The notes: generated by a model from the sequence alone, not told the origin. DNA of 64,000 bases from Apostichopus japonicus (GCF_037975245.1 NC_092567.1:14274876-14338875); one strand, 5' to 3'; positions 11,631 to 24,990 are shown, counted from the first letter of the stretch. Program-made: numbers and translations.

Positions 11631-12489
11631 AGTTGTCACATGTTCACTTTCAACCAGAGAGATATGTTAAATTACATATCTCTAAGTACGATAACCAATC
11701 ATAGCTGACACTCACATCCGGTTCATATACATACAATTACTTCTTCGTAACTTGTGCATCACTATTTAAGGTATGAACGTACTCTTGTAATTTATTAATA
11801 CCGAAGAACCACCCGCAGAATGTAAGAAAAATATAGAAGAAAAAAATTTGATCGGATTACTGAGAGCACTGAAATTCTTTCCTAAAAATCGTATGATCAT
11901 TCGAAGCAGTTTGATAAATGATGTGTATTCATACGGAAGCACTGTTTTGAGTAAAAGGTAAGGTATTGTTTTTTATAGATATTTTTCACAGCTAATAGGT
12001 ATTTTGTAAAAGCTTATGTAAATTAAATGTTTGGTTCAGTCGATACACTATTGGAATAATCGTGTATGAATTATATATATGTATGTATGTTGTAATTTCT
12101 TAAGTTTTAGCAAGTGCCCGGAGATTGCGAGGCTAGTGTATCTAACACGATGTATAATTGACAATTTTAAAATGCAAACTATTGTTTAGCTTTGCTTTAC
12201 ATAAACCTACTCATTTCCGCTAAACTATTTTAAAAAACAGACATTTTTACAGTTTTTTCTTTTAATAAAATTTTCGTGTAATACCTATGTATGACAACCA
12301 ATAAATGAAGGAAAGGGATGGCCAAAAGGAACAGAACATGTGCATATCATTACTACATGCATGTATGCCAACATCACATCATAGGCCTAATATACATTTT
12401 CCATTAAGGTCAGCATACTGTAATGCATTGAAGCAATTTGACGAGTAAATATTACAAGGGCTAATTGAGGTTCTTGCGTTTACAGGGCC

Positions 12490-12577
12490 ATGCTGTTTAT
12501 CGGAGAAAGAATGGCGTACATTGTGATTTCCATTCTTTGTGTCATCGTCAATGTTCAGTACGTGACGTCACAAGATG
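12490..12577 (+). CDS. Receptor copy 2, exon 1 (signal peptide)
   Basis: Begins 'MLFIGERMAY' and ends at GATG|GTATTT (phase 1). It is the homologue of 5862-5949, again preceded by TTTACAG four bases before the ATG. Confidence 0.78.
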
Positions 12578-15500
12578 GTATTTCCCTATCCGTATACTGA
12601 CATTTTGAATAATGTACCAAACAAATTAATTCCAAGCCAATGAATATGAAAACAACAAATTAATTACATTTAAGGAAAAAATATCGTTATCGATTTCTAT
12701 TTGGTTGAAATAAATCCTACTTTTCTGAATTATTTCTTTTTGAATCAGACTCTCCAAATGTTACCACTTTTTCGTTATTTAAAATATCAGTGTATTATTC
12801 CAACTTGTAAGGAATGTTATCATATGACATCACAACGTAATGATCACATGGTTACAGTCACTTACAGAGGCGTTTTCGTGCCATGGTCGCTCTTGTGTGA
12901 CTTTTCTTGAAAAACATCATCCAAATAACGATATTTCTACATGATCCTTTCGGTGTCGTTGGATTCTCTAACAACATTTCTAAATTGCTCAATCTATACC
13001 ACAAGTGTGGGCAACCTGTAAAACGTTGCTCAGGTGTTCTAATTTTATAAACTATGACACTGATAACAGAAAGGTCTAGAAATTCAAACATTTGCGACAA
13101 AATAAAAGGCGAAGTTAGAAGTCAGGAATGAAAATATCGTTTTTTGCACACCTTTGCTGAACGCCTCTTTTAATAGATTATCATGCATTGATGGACTCAG
13201 AAACTTTTACGTCCTGGCAAATTCATTCCACTTCTACCTTACCAAAGAACATAGTTACAGTTTCTTTATTTTTGTGACGAATATCTTTCTGCTAAATTCT
13301 CGTCTGTTAATACCACCATCATATTATTATTGCATTTAGCATTTTGCAGTCAACTTCAGAGCATATGAAATGTCACAGAATATTTTGCAAAAGGTATTGG
13401 TGTTATTCATAGCCATCGATCTGCCCTATCAAAACCCGACCGCCCAGTGACGTCTGTTTCGACGGCCTCAGTTTGTCCATACATAGGAATAACCCACCAG
13501 AGCAGGTTTTTTCAGTCTCTGGTTCTTGCAATGGCATGCTGCCTTCTTCCATTTACTAAATTCAGACAGAAAGGTGGCAAGAAGCGTGCACTGAAGAAAG
13601 GTGAAAAGTTGTCGAAGAAGGAAGCTTGCTTGATCAAATCTAAAAGTAATCAAATTGGAGCTCTGGTTTTAACTTAGGACTGAATAACTGATAACTGCAT
13701 CTTGAATTAGTGTGAACTGAAATTTTAGGAAGAGTACCAGTATTGCTTGGAAAGGCTTTTCAATTGTTCCTTTTTATTTGCAGGAGATGGATAGGACAGT
13801 TGTTACATAATTTAAACTAACCACCTAAACCTTCAAAGGGGTATAGGAGATGAATTATGCATGATTTTTCTTCAATCATTAACATCTTTCTATTTTTCGT
13901 TGCAGGTTTTCTAAGTTTGAATGAGTTCCCGTGCTTTACACATACCTGCTCTAGTTTTTCGCCGCCATGTGCATGTGATGAACTGTGCCATTACTATGGC
14001 GACTGCTGCTTCGATGCACCTGCGTCTACACCGGAAGTCTTTGTGGATTTTCCACCTAAAGAACTGATGCAATGTCGCAGACTGCCTGGTAACAGCAACT
14101 CTGTACTGTGGATGGTGAGCGAGTGTCCAGAAATGGTACCTGAACGTATTTCAATACTATGTCTGTTTGAACCTTCCAATGATGACGTCACTGAAGTGAA
14201 CTTGTTTCGACCTGTATCAGATAGATATGGTAACGTTTACAAGAATTACCACTGTGCTGTTTGCAATGGCATTCGTGCCTCTGAAATTGAACTTTGGGAG
14301 ATCACCCAATCCTGCACGAGATGTCCAGAAAGTTTGTCCTTAGACCAACATCACGTAGCTAACATTTCGGCCGAGCATTGTCAGCTGACATATCAGCTAA
14401 GTCTTCTGAATCAAGTTTTGAGATGGCGAAGTTGCCAAGGCAACTGGATTGCTACATGCCCTGAAGTTAGCGACCTCCTCGAGACAGAGATTTGCTCCAA
14501 CACTTCATCACCAGGATGGTATAATGGAGATTATTACAAGAATGAGTACTGTGCAAGATGTAACGGAATGAACGACTCATTAGCCTGGACATGTAATTTA
14601 TTCCCAATAGATTCACCACCGCTAGTTGGAGAATTTTTGGATGTAATCTTTAATTTTCCCATCCTTGTTGAACACTACACACCACAGATACCTTCATGTA
14701 ACGAGAACGGTACTTACAACGACTTCATATTTATTACCGTTAATGATTCATTCATCTCTTACTGTGATAACCTTCTCGACCGAGCTCAAAAATGCTTCTT
14801 TGACGAAATCATTGAAGGGTTTTCTGATGACTTATCTTGGGACTCAATCAATGATTTTCGAACTGCTAGCCTGAATGAAGAGGGAGCGCACAAACTTCTT
14901 TCTCGGGGTTTCAGAATCCCACGAGTAAACACGTCGTGGTTAGATGATCTTTACAACGAGTTCTACAAGGAGATACCGATGAAATCATGTTACTTGTCCA
15001 ATGTCGAATTGATTCGCATTTGTGGATACAAAGATTGGAGTGAAACAAATAATTGTTCTCGCGAAACAATCGAGTATAAGTTAGAAGACAACTCAACGAC
15101 AGATGAAGTTCTGTCAGAGTTAGCGAGCACTTTCGGCGTTGAATTCAAGATATCATGGTTCAGAATCCATACCAAAACCGTTCCATTGGCTACCGCCCTT
15201 TCGGAAAGATCAATCACGGTTTGTCTGACGGATGTTAAAGATGACCAAGTTCCTGTTTTCATTTCAAGTCCTTACTATCTTTGGTTGCATACAATCTTTG
15301 GAGGATGTTGTTGCATAGTCGCAGTTTTTAGTCACTTTGCAACTTTTCTTACTTATCTGATATTTTCAAAGTTACGTAACACATTCGGCATTTCCCTGAT
15401 GAGTTTTGTTTTTTCCGTTGCTATGGGTATTGTCTTTGTTCAGTACGTCAATGATTTCGTCATAACAGTAAATGATCGCCTCTGTCAATCATTCGCTGTA

Positions 15501-16597
15501 ATTGGTCACTTCTGTTGGTTGTCGTCTTTCTCGTGGTTGACAATACTAGTCTGGGACTTGTATGCTACTCTGGCATCCACTACTCTGCGGATACGCAAAG
15601 CCAGTTCAAACCGGAGACTAGCCCTGTACTGCTGTCTCGGGTGGGTGCTTCCGTGTCTCATAATTGCAGCATGTTTGACTATGTGGTTATGTGAGTTAAC
15701 AAATATCTCAGTTTCATATGGTTCCGTGCAAGGAAAGACATGTTGGATAAACCCACCTTTGGTATCCCTGTTCGTCGTTGGAGTTCCTTTGACTGTGTCC
15801 TTTCTAGCAAACATGGTTCTCTTCTCACTGATAGGCAGATCTTTTTATCATCATAGATCAAACTCTGCAGTTCTTCGGAAAGGTTCCAATTCGAGCACGA
15901 CCTCCCGGAAAGGCAAACAGGTGGAATTGATAGTTTATATCAAGGTACGCCTTCATTTTATAGGAAATTCCATAGTTAATAATTTCATAGAATGCCCCGA
16001 AAAATCCTCCGCATATGACTATAATTTTATAATGATCAATTCAAATTCAGTTTAGACATTCTTTATTGATATGTTACTTTCAATTGTGGTTTGAGGACAT
16101 TGGAATTGATCAAAACGAAATTGTAAATGCTTAGATTTTACCCAAGCATGTGTGGTGGCAGACTTTAAATTATGGACTTCAAGCAAAACATTTCACGATA
16201 CCAACTGCACATGGGTGTGTCTGGGTTAGGTCAGCGAATACAAATACAAAACAATGTCACATAAGTGATTTAGTCTGATATTGTTTGAATGAACATATGA
16301 AAAAATATACAAAAAATATAAACAATGCCCACAAGATATCATTTACGTCATATGTCTATCTCTTCACTACAGATGGCTATGCTGATGGGGTTTTCCTGGT
16401 TTTTCGGCTTTCTGTCGGCATTCTCTGGTGTTGAAGTTTTATGGGCGTTCTACTACCTCTCCTTCCTTCTCCAGGGACTTGTGGTATTCATCTTCTTTGG
16501 CCTTGGAGGCAGGGCTGGTGTCCTCTGGAGAAGCAAACTTGGCCTCTCTGGTTCCTCGTCCACGCAGACTCAAATGTCAACAAATGTGTCGCATTGA
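12490..16597 (+). CDS. Somatomedin-B / seven-transmembrane class B-like receptor, copy 2 (3 exons)
   Basis: Exons 12490-12577, 13906-15944 and 16373-16597 join into 783 codons plus stop with the same phases as copy 1. The signal peptide, SMB-like cysteine set, 'CAVCNG'/'CARCNG' motifs and seven membrane segments are all kept, so both copies look intact. It differs from copy 1 at about 22 scattered residues, against about five silent changes I could find. It differs heavily in one patch after 'CARCNGM', which is three residues shorter here. Exon 1 has a weaker donor (GATG|GTATTT against GTAAGT). Function is inferred only from the family: a class B-like membrane receptor with unknown ligand. 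Confidence 0.87.
13486..13662. other. Copy-2-specific insertion in receptor intron 1
   Basis: The flanking sequence 'GTTTCGACGGCCT..AGTTTGTCCATA' and 'GGTTTTAA..GGACTGA' is continuous in copy 1 but separated by about 175 bp here. The insert carries a Lys-rich open stretch I do not recognise. No clear target duplication or terminal repeat is seen. Confidence 0.55.
13906..15944 (+). CDS. Receptor copy 2, exon 2 (SMB, ectodomain, TM1-TM5)
   Basis: Acceptor TCGTTGCAG|GT, donor ATCAAG|GTACGC. The ATG at 13857 lies in intron 1 and is not the start; the frame is entered from exon 1 in phase 1. Confidence 0.87.
16373..16597 (+). CDS. Receptor copy 2, exon 3 (TM6, TM7, tail)
   Basis: Nearly identical to 9545-9769, with one residue change (Glu to Ala in 'GFLSxFSG'). 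Stop at 16595-16597. Confidence 0.85.
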   Translation: MAMLMGFSWFFGFLSAFSGVEVLWAFYYLSFLLQGLVVFIFFGLGGRAGVLWRSKLGLSGSSSTQTQMSTNVSH

Positions 16598-17619
16598 GAG
16601 CATCGCAAATTGAACGCAAATGCTTAGTAACCATCATGAAATGTGACGTAAACAAGAATGACATCATTTTAGTATTGCTTAGATCCTCATCACTACCACT
16701 GTAATGGTACTGTCATTGATAAAGTGTAGTGAGTAACATATAGTGGTGATATGGTTCCTACTTTTAACCAAAACGTACCTTGGATTAACAACTTCCCCAT
16801 GTTGTGCAAAAAGGCTGAACAGTATTACGAAGCTGTAGTCGTTGCAGTGACAATATGCATAAATCAACTCACTTGCAGTGATAAATTATCTTTTTTTCTT
16901 GTTTTTTTTTCAATACATATGTACCTTTCCTGTTATCATTATCTTGTCAGTTTATAACCATAATCATGTTTTTTTTTTGTGTGTCCTGCTCACCAGTACT
17001 AGTTGCCTATGTATTAGTACTGAACCAATAGCGACGCTTTACTGTAACAATAATCAAACTGGTACATGTCAACTTAACGTATGGAATGTATCTTCAATTA
17101 TGAAGTATAGCGTTTTGTGATAAATACTAGCGACTATTAACAGTTGTTAGTTCACCTACCAGCCATCCGTGCTATGAAGCCACTTCTATAGATTGTAGTT
17201 TTCAAGTAATGATTTAAAAGTGATATGGAAGAACATCCTTCACTTAGAATGTCAATGGTACTTACACACAACCTCAGGCTCTTCACTATTCATATGCCAG
17301 CCAAGATTGGACTTAAGCCCTCACAAAGACAAAACTGATATCGCCCAGGTCACTTGATCTGGGAATTCATGGCATTGTTACACAATTAAATCTTACACGG
17401 AAAAAAGCTCTTTAGTATCTGAATTATTTTGTGTGGTAGTGTTCGATTTTAGAGGAGTAGGCCTAAAGATTAATGTTCTGGCGGTGGCAGTCTAAAAAGG
17501 CGTGGAATGTTTCTTCATTTTGCCGCTTTATCAAACTTTGCATAGTTGATCACGCGATAACCATTAAAAAGCACACTTTACCGAGACGCTATTTCATGTT
17601 TTGTTCATGTTTAGAGCAT

Positions 17620-17715
17620 GTGAAACCGACATATGTCGGTTTCTTCTGCATATGTCGATTTCATCCCATTAGAACACGAGCAACTTACATATGTCTATTT
17701 AATTCGACATTAAGT
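17620..17715. repeat. Short stretch of the dyad satellite motif
   Basis: Variants of ACATATGTCGATTT and its reverse complement occur several times, matching the satellite at 556-1545. Confidence 0.5.
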
Positions 17716-17719
17716 CGAT

Positions 17720-18214
17720 TTCAGGACTCATATCACTCTACGCGCACCATAGGTATGTGGCTTTCCCTAGTTGGCATGCAAACAATCCCAAAACACTCGC
17801 TGTCATGGCTTTGGAGGGCAACTGGGGTAAGGATACTGGTACCGCTTTTTCTCTCGGATCAGTATATGTTAAAACAGTTTAGGTTTTGGAACCACTTGAC
17901 TTGAAAACAAATTGTCCCAAATGGACAAGTTGCTGCTACATTAACCAAGTCGGATATTTCTCGTATAGTCAATGGCGTAAAGTCACCATGTGTCAAGTCG
18001 GGTGTATAGCGACTTTGAGACTTACTATAGTTTTATTTGAACATATTTCAATGACTAGCCGAACAACGTATGGACAAGTAAACAGACAAGAGCGGCAATT
18101 TGGTTTATAAATAAAAAAATACACATTGTTATTGTCTGGGAATACATTTGGCGGGACTAGTTCCCCGTAAGTAGCAACATTTGTAGCAGATGGACTTCAA
18201 CCTCAAACTTACGT
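17720..18214. other. Noncoding, nothing recognised
   Basis: No supported gene. An AATAAA lies near 18112. Confidence 0.4.
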
Positions 18215-18945
18215 TCGATTAGCAACTTTTTCTTGTTGTGCACAAGGCTGAACAGTATTACAAAGCTTAAGTCGTTGCATTGACAATATGCATATATCAA
18301 CTCACTTGGAGTGATTAATTTTCTTGTCTCATGCTTTTTCTGCATCAATCTATATAACATTCCTGTAATCAGTATCTTGTCGGTTTTTAATCATTATGGG
18401 GTTTTTTTGTGTTCTGAATACTCACCAGTTCTAGTTACATATGTATTAGTACTGAACCACAACCACGAGCTTTACTGTAACAATTATTAAAATGTCAACT
18501 GAACGTCGTATGGAAATCAAGAATGTATCTTCAACTATGATAAGTATTACTACAAGTAAATGTTGGTGGATACAAGTATAGTGTTTCTATGATACTATTC
18601 TATAACTATGATAAATACTTGCGAGTATTAACAGTTGTTAGTTCACCTACCAGCCATCCGTGATATGAAGCCACTTCTATAAAAGGTCAATGACTTGTTA
18701 AACCTGCAGAATTTTCAACACAGATTTATCAGTGATACTGAAGACCATCCTTCACTTAGAATACCAATGGTACTTATATATACACAACTTCAGGATCTTG
18801 ACTTTTCATGTGTCAGCCAAGATTGGACTTTAGCAAAGACAACCCTAAATTCGGCCAGGTCACTTGATCTGGGAATTGAACAGTTAAATCTATTACGGAA
18901 ATGAGCTCTTTCGTATCTGAATTGTTTTGTGTGGTAGTGTTATCT
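18215..18945 (+). pseudogene. Third, gene-less remnant of the receptor 3' flank
   Basis: Matches copy 2 downstream sequence at about 16790-17450 ('AGGCTGAACAGTATTAC', 'CACCTACCAGCCATCCGTG', 'CATCCTTCACTTAGAAT') with more divergence than between copies 1 and 2. No exon of the receptor is present upstream of it. It indicates at least three ancestral units, one of which has lost its gene. Confidence 0.7.
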
Positions 18946-19030
18946 TACACTTCGTTCGACATCATGGCGAGTGACTCATCAAACAATGTGCATGAAAATG
19001 TAATGAACTTGAAGCAAGTTCAATCGTAAT

Positions 19031-19415
19031 GCTGTTTTTTTTCTTAACAATCATCCAAATTGGGTGTTAACTGTGAAAAATACTGAAAAATTTTCCCCTG
19101 TGAAATACTTGAATATAAACCTTTCATTGGCTGGTACTTCTGTTTGACAAAAAAAAATCGGCGTTAATTATAATAACTTTTTTATGATTATAATATTGTC
19201 AATTATATCAGGCGATGGGTTTTTTTTTTGGTTGTTTTTCTTAACAATTATCCACATTGGGTGTTAACTGTGAAAAATACTGAAAAATTTTCCCCTGTGA
19301 AATACTTGTATATAAACCTTTCATTGGCTGGTACTTCTGTTTGACGAAAAAAAATGGCGTTAATTATATTAAATGTTTTATGATTATAATATTGTCAATT
19401 ATATCAGGCGATTGG
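19031..19415 (+). repeat. Two-copy direct repeat, period about 197 bp
   Basis: The stretch from 'TTTCTTAACAATCATCC' to 'CAATTATATCAGGCGAT' at 19031-19215 is repeated at 19229-19412 with a few changes. It is AT-rich and noncoding. Confidence 0.8.
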
Positions 19416-19485
19416 TTTGAGCATGAGGATTTTGTAACATGATGGGATTAATTTTTAGTCATAAAAATGTTTCGTTCATATAGAT

Positions 19486-19532
19486 TTCAGATTGCAATAA
19501 CTAGACAATCATGAGTCACAGTTTTATCAAAG
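19486..19532 (+). other. Weak candidate 5' mini-exon
   Basis: A T-rich tract ending ATTTCAG is followed by 'ATCATGAGTCACAG' and a consensus donor AAAG|GTGAGT. It looks like a start-codon exon, but no downstream partner exon was found, so it may be chance. Confidence 0.15.
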
Positions 19533-20365
19533 GTGAGTGTGTTATTGGTAGGTATACTCTTCACATAGTGATGTGTGTTGCAATGATAACGCGTGTATTT
19601 ATGAGGAGGTGTGGCTTTGTTTGTATGATTAATAACTTAACAAGGCAATTATTTATCTTGCTTCATCATTACATACTTGGAGTGTTCCCTGATAATCAAA
19701 TCTTTGAGTAGCAGCAAGGAACCATGAAATGTTTTTAATCTGGTTGACATTACTTTGCAATGCCAAATGTATCTTGGAAATACCATAGCTGGTTGTGTTT
19801 CAGTTTGACAAACTCCTTGAATGTAAATTCTCATTTTCATATGTAAATAAGTATGTGTGCTTTGTGCTTGCATAATTCTACTTGCGATCTTGTTACTGGG
19901 AAAAGCAGCGATTTTTTATTTGGTATTCTAGTAATATCACAGCATATTTGTGGTGAATAAATGCAATACTTGAAGCTGGTGACAATGCAGCATGAGGACT
20001 GGTGCTTTCAATAAACTCAAGTCGCAATTAATAATGGTATTTGATTGTTTAATTCATTAACTATTATTCACAGATTGGATGGATATCCCCATTCTTGACA
20101 TGTTCATTATTAGTGAAGGGACTGAAATCTTGTCATGGTGCTCTCGAGCGTAAATTTTGTAAAATTTAGTAGATGACCCCCAAATGCCCGTGATGCTATA
20201 ACATTACTTGATGCTGTGACAACTATGTCACAAAGCTATTGCATTCTTCGGACACGGTCACTAGCAAACCATGATGCTGTCACATTGAATATTCAGATAA
20301 GGTGACAAACAATTCAGTCTGCTACAATCCGAACTCCTGGCTGATTATTTTGCAGTCCTAAGTTC

Positions 20366-20737
20366 CTACTGGTAATTGACTGGGTTATGAGGAAAACTGT
20401 AGAGGGTGACAGAACTGGAATCCGATGGAACTTCACAACCATGCTGGAGGACCTCGACTTCGCAGATGATCTCGCTATTCTATCCTCAGCAATGAATCAC
20501 CTTCAGCACAAGGCAACCAAACTAGAAGACATTGCAGCCAAAGTTGGACTTCAACTGAATGGCAAGAAATGCAATGTCATGAAAGCCAACAGCAAAACTG
20601 ATGACAAATTGAAGGTCAGAGTGAACGAAGTGGAAGAGGTAGAGAGCTTTACATTATCTTGGTGCAAGTGTTTCAAAGGACGGTGGAGGCACAGCAGATG
20701 TCAAGAAGAGAATAGCCTTGGCCAGCGCACAGATTGA
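20366..20737 (+). pseudogene. Non-LTR retrotransposon reverse transcriptase fragment
   Basis: The translation shows 'IDWVMRKT', 'LEDLDFADDLAILS' (the FADD form of the reverse transcriptase YxDD catalytic motif) and 'LQLNGKKCNVMK'. The protein then breaks: 'YLGASVSKDGG' and 'ADVKKRIALASAQ' continue in another frame from about 20655. It is 5'- and 3'-truncated and frameshifted, so dead. I do not assign a clade. Confidence 0.85.
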
Positions 20738-23700
20738 AGTGTTACCACTGCCACTGGGAAGGGGTGGTCCCAATGCAACCACCCTTTACACTGTAACTCC
20801 GTCAGCAAGTCTACCGAACATACTGAGCACAAAATTATGGGTATGTCTCTCACCCCCCACACCCTCTCTTACACTCACACTGGATGTGAATGACTCTAAA
20901 AGTGTAAGGTATCAAATGATATTCAATGTCACGATAGATATTTGTGAGGTTCCATGTTCAATATAAACACACAAAAAATGACTATCTCTCTAGTGAGGTT
21001 GATTTATGAATAACATTTCCACCTTGCCCCCTCCCCAAAACCCAAGTGCCTACGTAGGGAAATCTCGGAAAGTTGCACTTACAACAGTCCTCCTCATGCC
21101 AAACAACGGCACAATCATTTTAGTTTGGAAAAAGGCAATGTTCAGGCATAATCCTTCTACGCACCAACATCATGCAGTATACTACTGCGAGGAGGAGGGG
21201 GAGGGGGTCAATAACCTCTCAGAATTTGGTCTGATAGGATGAAACACCTCAACACGTTAAGGCTTCGAGGTTTGAAAAATGCCAGGTTATGTATCTTACA
21301 TTAATGAAAAAAAAAAAGGTATACATGGCTCTGAATATTAGTAGAACATAAAGAAATCTAAATGTAAGCTAACAAGAGCGCCCTCTGTTAATATTAGTGT
21401 TCTTTGGCCACATTCGCTTGCCGTTATTACCACTTGAGACATTTTAAATCGGGCAAAGACGATAAACAATAGTGTGTCCCATCTGTGGTCTTGTACCAAC
21501 AACAGAAGTACAATTTCAACGTGGCCTCCCCTAGCTGCATAGACTCGGTATGATATCATAATTATCCACCTTTTCATTCTCCTTCTCAATCTCTCTACAA
21601 TAATACATCTATCGTCCTGACAATTGCATCAATGGACCCAACGAGTCCAATTCTATCACTAACAGTATTTTTATCGAATTTAATGACGTTATATTGTCGA
21701 GCGGTATTTGACGCAAATGTAAACTTTGCATGAAATGCTATATTTAGATAATACAGACAAAGCTATATTTTCAATGTCATTCCAATTGCCCTCGACATCT
21801 AGTTACTTCATTATCTTTTCTTTTTTTTTTTATTCATTTTTTCAACATGCCGCCATTTATTCAAGTAGAAAGGAAAATATATGAAACTTAAAAAAGTAAG
21901 AGAATGTGTCACGCTGTATATACGCCACAAATTATTGTGCCATCGCATGTTGTATTTCCGACGTATTAACGTAAACGCGTTTGAAAACGTCACATCCGTT
22001 TGGAGTTAAAAGACGGGAAATCGGAATTTATTTACAAAACGTACCTTTGCAAGCTAACACATTAATTTTAAGTTATGGGTTTACAGCACTTTACCGCGGT
22101 TCGGGATTTGCATTAGAAAGTATTCTTAAAAAGCGCCCTCATACGGAGAGCAAATTAAACTGAGCTAATTAAAGGGTATCACGTGAAAGCATCGGTCTAA
22201 CATGATATGCATTCGGAGGTTCAGCTTCCTAGACCTGTTAATTTAGACACCGTAATTAATCAGGTTGACCCTAATGGTTAACCTAGGGTTATGGTTAACT
22301 TCCAGCGGCCGCCATAATGGTTTGGCAAATTCTTATCGAAGTAGAAAACCTTTCCGGTTAATGCCGCACATAGAATTTTAAATCCAACCAAGAATTTGAC
22401 TATCTATGCTTTCTTTTGACTATCTAGACTTTAATTTTTTTTTGGACATGCCATTCTCCTGTGATCCTGTGGCGTTATCACAGTCGTTTGGAAGGTGGGG
22501 AAGTTTTCATAGAAACTATTAGTTCTGCAAGTTTCTTTGATTTTTAGCCTCAGTTTGAAAATATGGCCACTTTAGCACTTTAACCCTCTTTAACTTCTAA
22601 ACCAGAAGTGGTATGAGCTTCCGTCTCCTTTATGTTTGGGAACTAGTCACCCACTAAGCCATAAAACTATAAGATAAGGTCCCCCTCCAAAGACAACCCC
22701 CCATACTATAATCGGATAGCTTTGAGAAGACAGGCGTATTGGATTATATAGGCTACAAAAACATGTGCATTATTTTATATAGCTGATCAGGTGAAGGTTT
22801 ATATAGAAGGTACCGGTATCATGGAATGGGACTAATTGTCACAAGTTTGGTTCTCAATATCGCTTACTATATTTTATGCACCTAAAAGTTACTATTATGT
22901 TTCATTTAACTCTTTTTTTACTAATACTTTAAAAAAAAACTTTCCGGAAGTTTTCTCTCACTCTCGCACATATCTGTATGGGCGACCATTTGGGCAGAAA
23001 AATACAATGATGAAACAGAGACAAACAGACAAGGACAAAGATGAAAAGGAACAATAGTAAGAATGTAGATAAACGACATGAATGCGCGAACTTAATGAAA
23101 GTTCGCCCCCACGATTGAAAGTTTTACCCATAAATCAAAACGAACGTTGGAACAGAATCAAAATGAACAGCCTCGTCTGCCTCTGCCCCCCTCCCACCCC
23201 GGTTAAAAATTGCCTTGTGGACACAATGACAACAAGAAGATTAACCTACACAGCTCTAAGACTTTGTGAAGCGCGGTTGGACTGAATTGTCGCGCATACA
23301 AGATGTCGTAGCTACATTTCGGTATATAACACGATCAAGGAAAACCAAAACAGCAGCATCTATCCTTGTTAGTCCATAGGCGCTCATTCGTTTCAAGTGA
23401 ACGTTCTTTTTGATTTCGTGCAAATGTCCATTTAATTATGCTACATCTTCGTTTTTATGGTGGCGCTTGTTCTTTTTGTTCTGAGCACTTGTTCGTTTTG
23501 CGTGTGAGCGTTCGTTTTGACGTTGTGCGAATGTTCTTCTGCTTACAATACATCTTCGTTTTTATGGTGGCGATTGACCTTTTTGTACTGACTACAGGAT
23601 CAATTTTGTCTTCCCAGTGCTCCTTGTCTATTCTTCGGTTGCATGTGTCTGATATGTTTCGCTATTGATTGTCTTTTAGTTTTATTTCTCTTTTTAAGTG

Positions 23701-24990
23701 CAGCCTTTCACAATGTTTACATTGTTATTACATATGTTTTTTTTTTCATTTTTCATATTTCTTCTTTTTCAATTTTCTTTCTTGGTTATTTGTTTCATCG
23801 TTGTAGTTTTTGCACAAATGGCCGTCCATAGACTAAGGTTCCTACTTTCGCTAATACAATACGTGCAAAGTGGTGTACTCAGTTGTACATACATCGGAGC
23901 TGTTGGGAGTTTTCCGTCGTATATCGCAATTGTCGAGATTAATTTAAGGAGTTTTGAGACAAGTTTGCTGTTGTTGCTGCTAGGATATTTTTGGGGATTG
24001 TAGATACTCTTACAACCTCAGATTTTCATTGCGTAAAAGATCGCTTTGATTTAGGCAGTATAATGGTCCGGAGTAAACAGCGATATTTTTGCGCGCACCA
24101 ATATGCAGCTATTAGACAAGAAACATATTTGTGAAAATGTATGAAGTCGCCCTAATTGAGAAGCGGTGCAAAGTAGCAGTGAGGTAATGTAAAGGCTTAT
24201 AACTCACGCACACCTATAGCTACTGTATAGTATGTGCCTAGTGTATACTAGTAGAGCCCAAATGTAACAGAATCTAAGCTATCTTCGTAGGTATTTTGCA
24301 GATGTTTTAGTTATATTCGTTTGATACACTACATGTGGCCTAGCTGCTTATTTATGATTCTGCGACATGATTTACTCTCTTCAACACTAACTTTTGATGC
24401 AAACAAGTTTAAATGTCGTACTGCAAACAAACATAATTGTCCAATATGCATTTATGTAGCACCATGTATCTGCCTAAGTGCAGTCGCAGTGGCGAGTGAA
24501 ATTTGGCAGGTAGACTTTTAGTCACGGACGCTTATTAGCGAGTACTTTTAATGATATTTGTCGAGGCCTGGATGACATTTTTTAAGAGTTTGCCTCGGTT
24601 TTTCATCACTTTAAACGTTGTTGAGCATTAAAACATCATTAAAACACAGAAAGTTGCTAAATGAAAAATGGATTTTCTCTGGGTCCCTCGAAAAATATTG
24701 GGTATCCTAGCTTCTATTGGGGTCAGACCCCCCGTCCCCTCACCCCCATCATGTTAAACGTTTGAAACGAATGAGAGATCCCGGCAATAGTTTACGGGAT
24801 CAAGGACTGTCCCGGCTCCGCTAGAATTTTGAACCATTGTGTATGGGTAGTTTGACGGGAAAGATGGTAGCTAATAAATCTCCCCTCGCCCCAAACATTC
24901 ATCCCCACCAGTCTCGTAATTTTGGTGAAAACGGAAAGACTACGCCACTTGTTAGTTTAGGCGGTTAAGAAATGTAAATAGGTTACTTAT
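20738..24990. other. Long noncoding stretch
   Basis: No supported gene, and no open frame has a recognisable domain or splice context. It holds homopolymer and C/G runs typical of element scraps (21000-21210, 23180-23200, 24725-24745) and T-rich sequence at 23640-23780. No convincing exon was seen on either strand. Confidence 0.45.

Larger units (their letters stand above)
11630..17190 (+). repeat. Tandem segmental duplication, unit 2
   Basis: Second unit of the duplication described at 4980-10390. It carries receptor copy 2 and a 175-bp or so insertion in intron 1 (about 13486-13662) that copy 1 lacks. Confidence 0.9.

Noticed and set aside
13447-13677. 76-codon Lys-rich frame as a gene in receptor intron 1
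   Set aside because: It crosses the borders of the copy-2-specific insert and shows no known domain.
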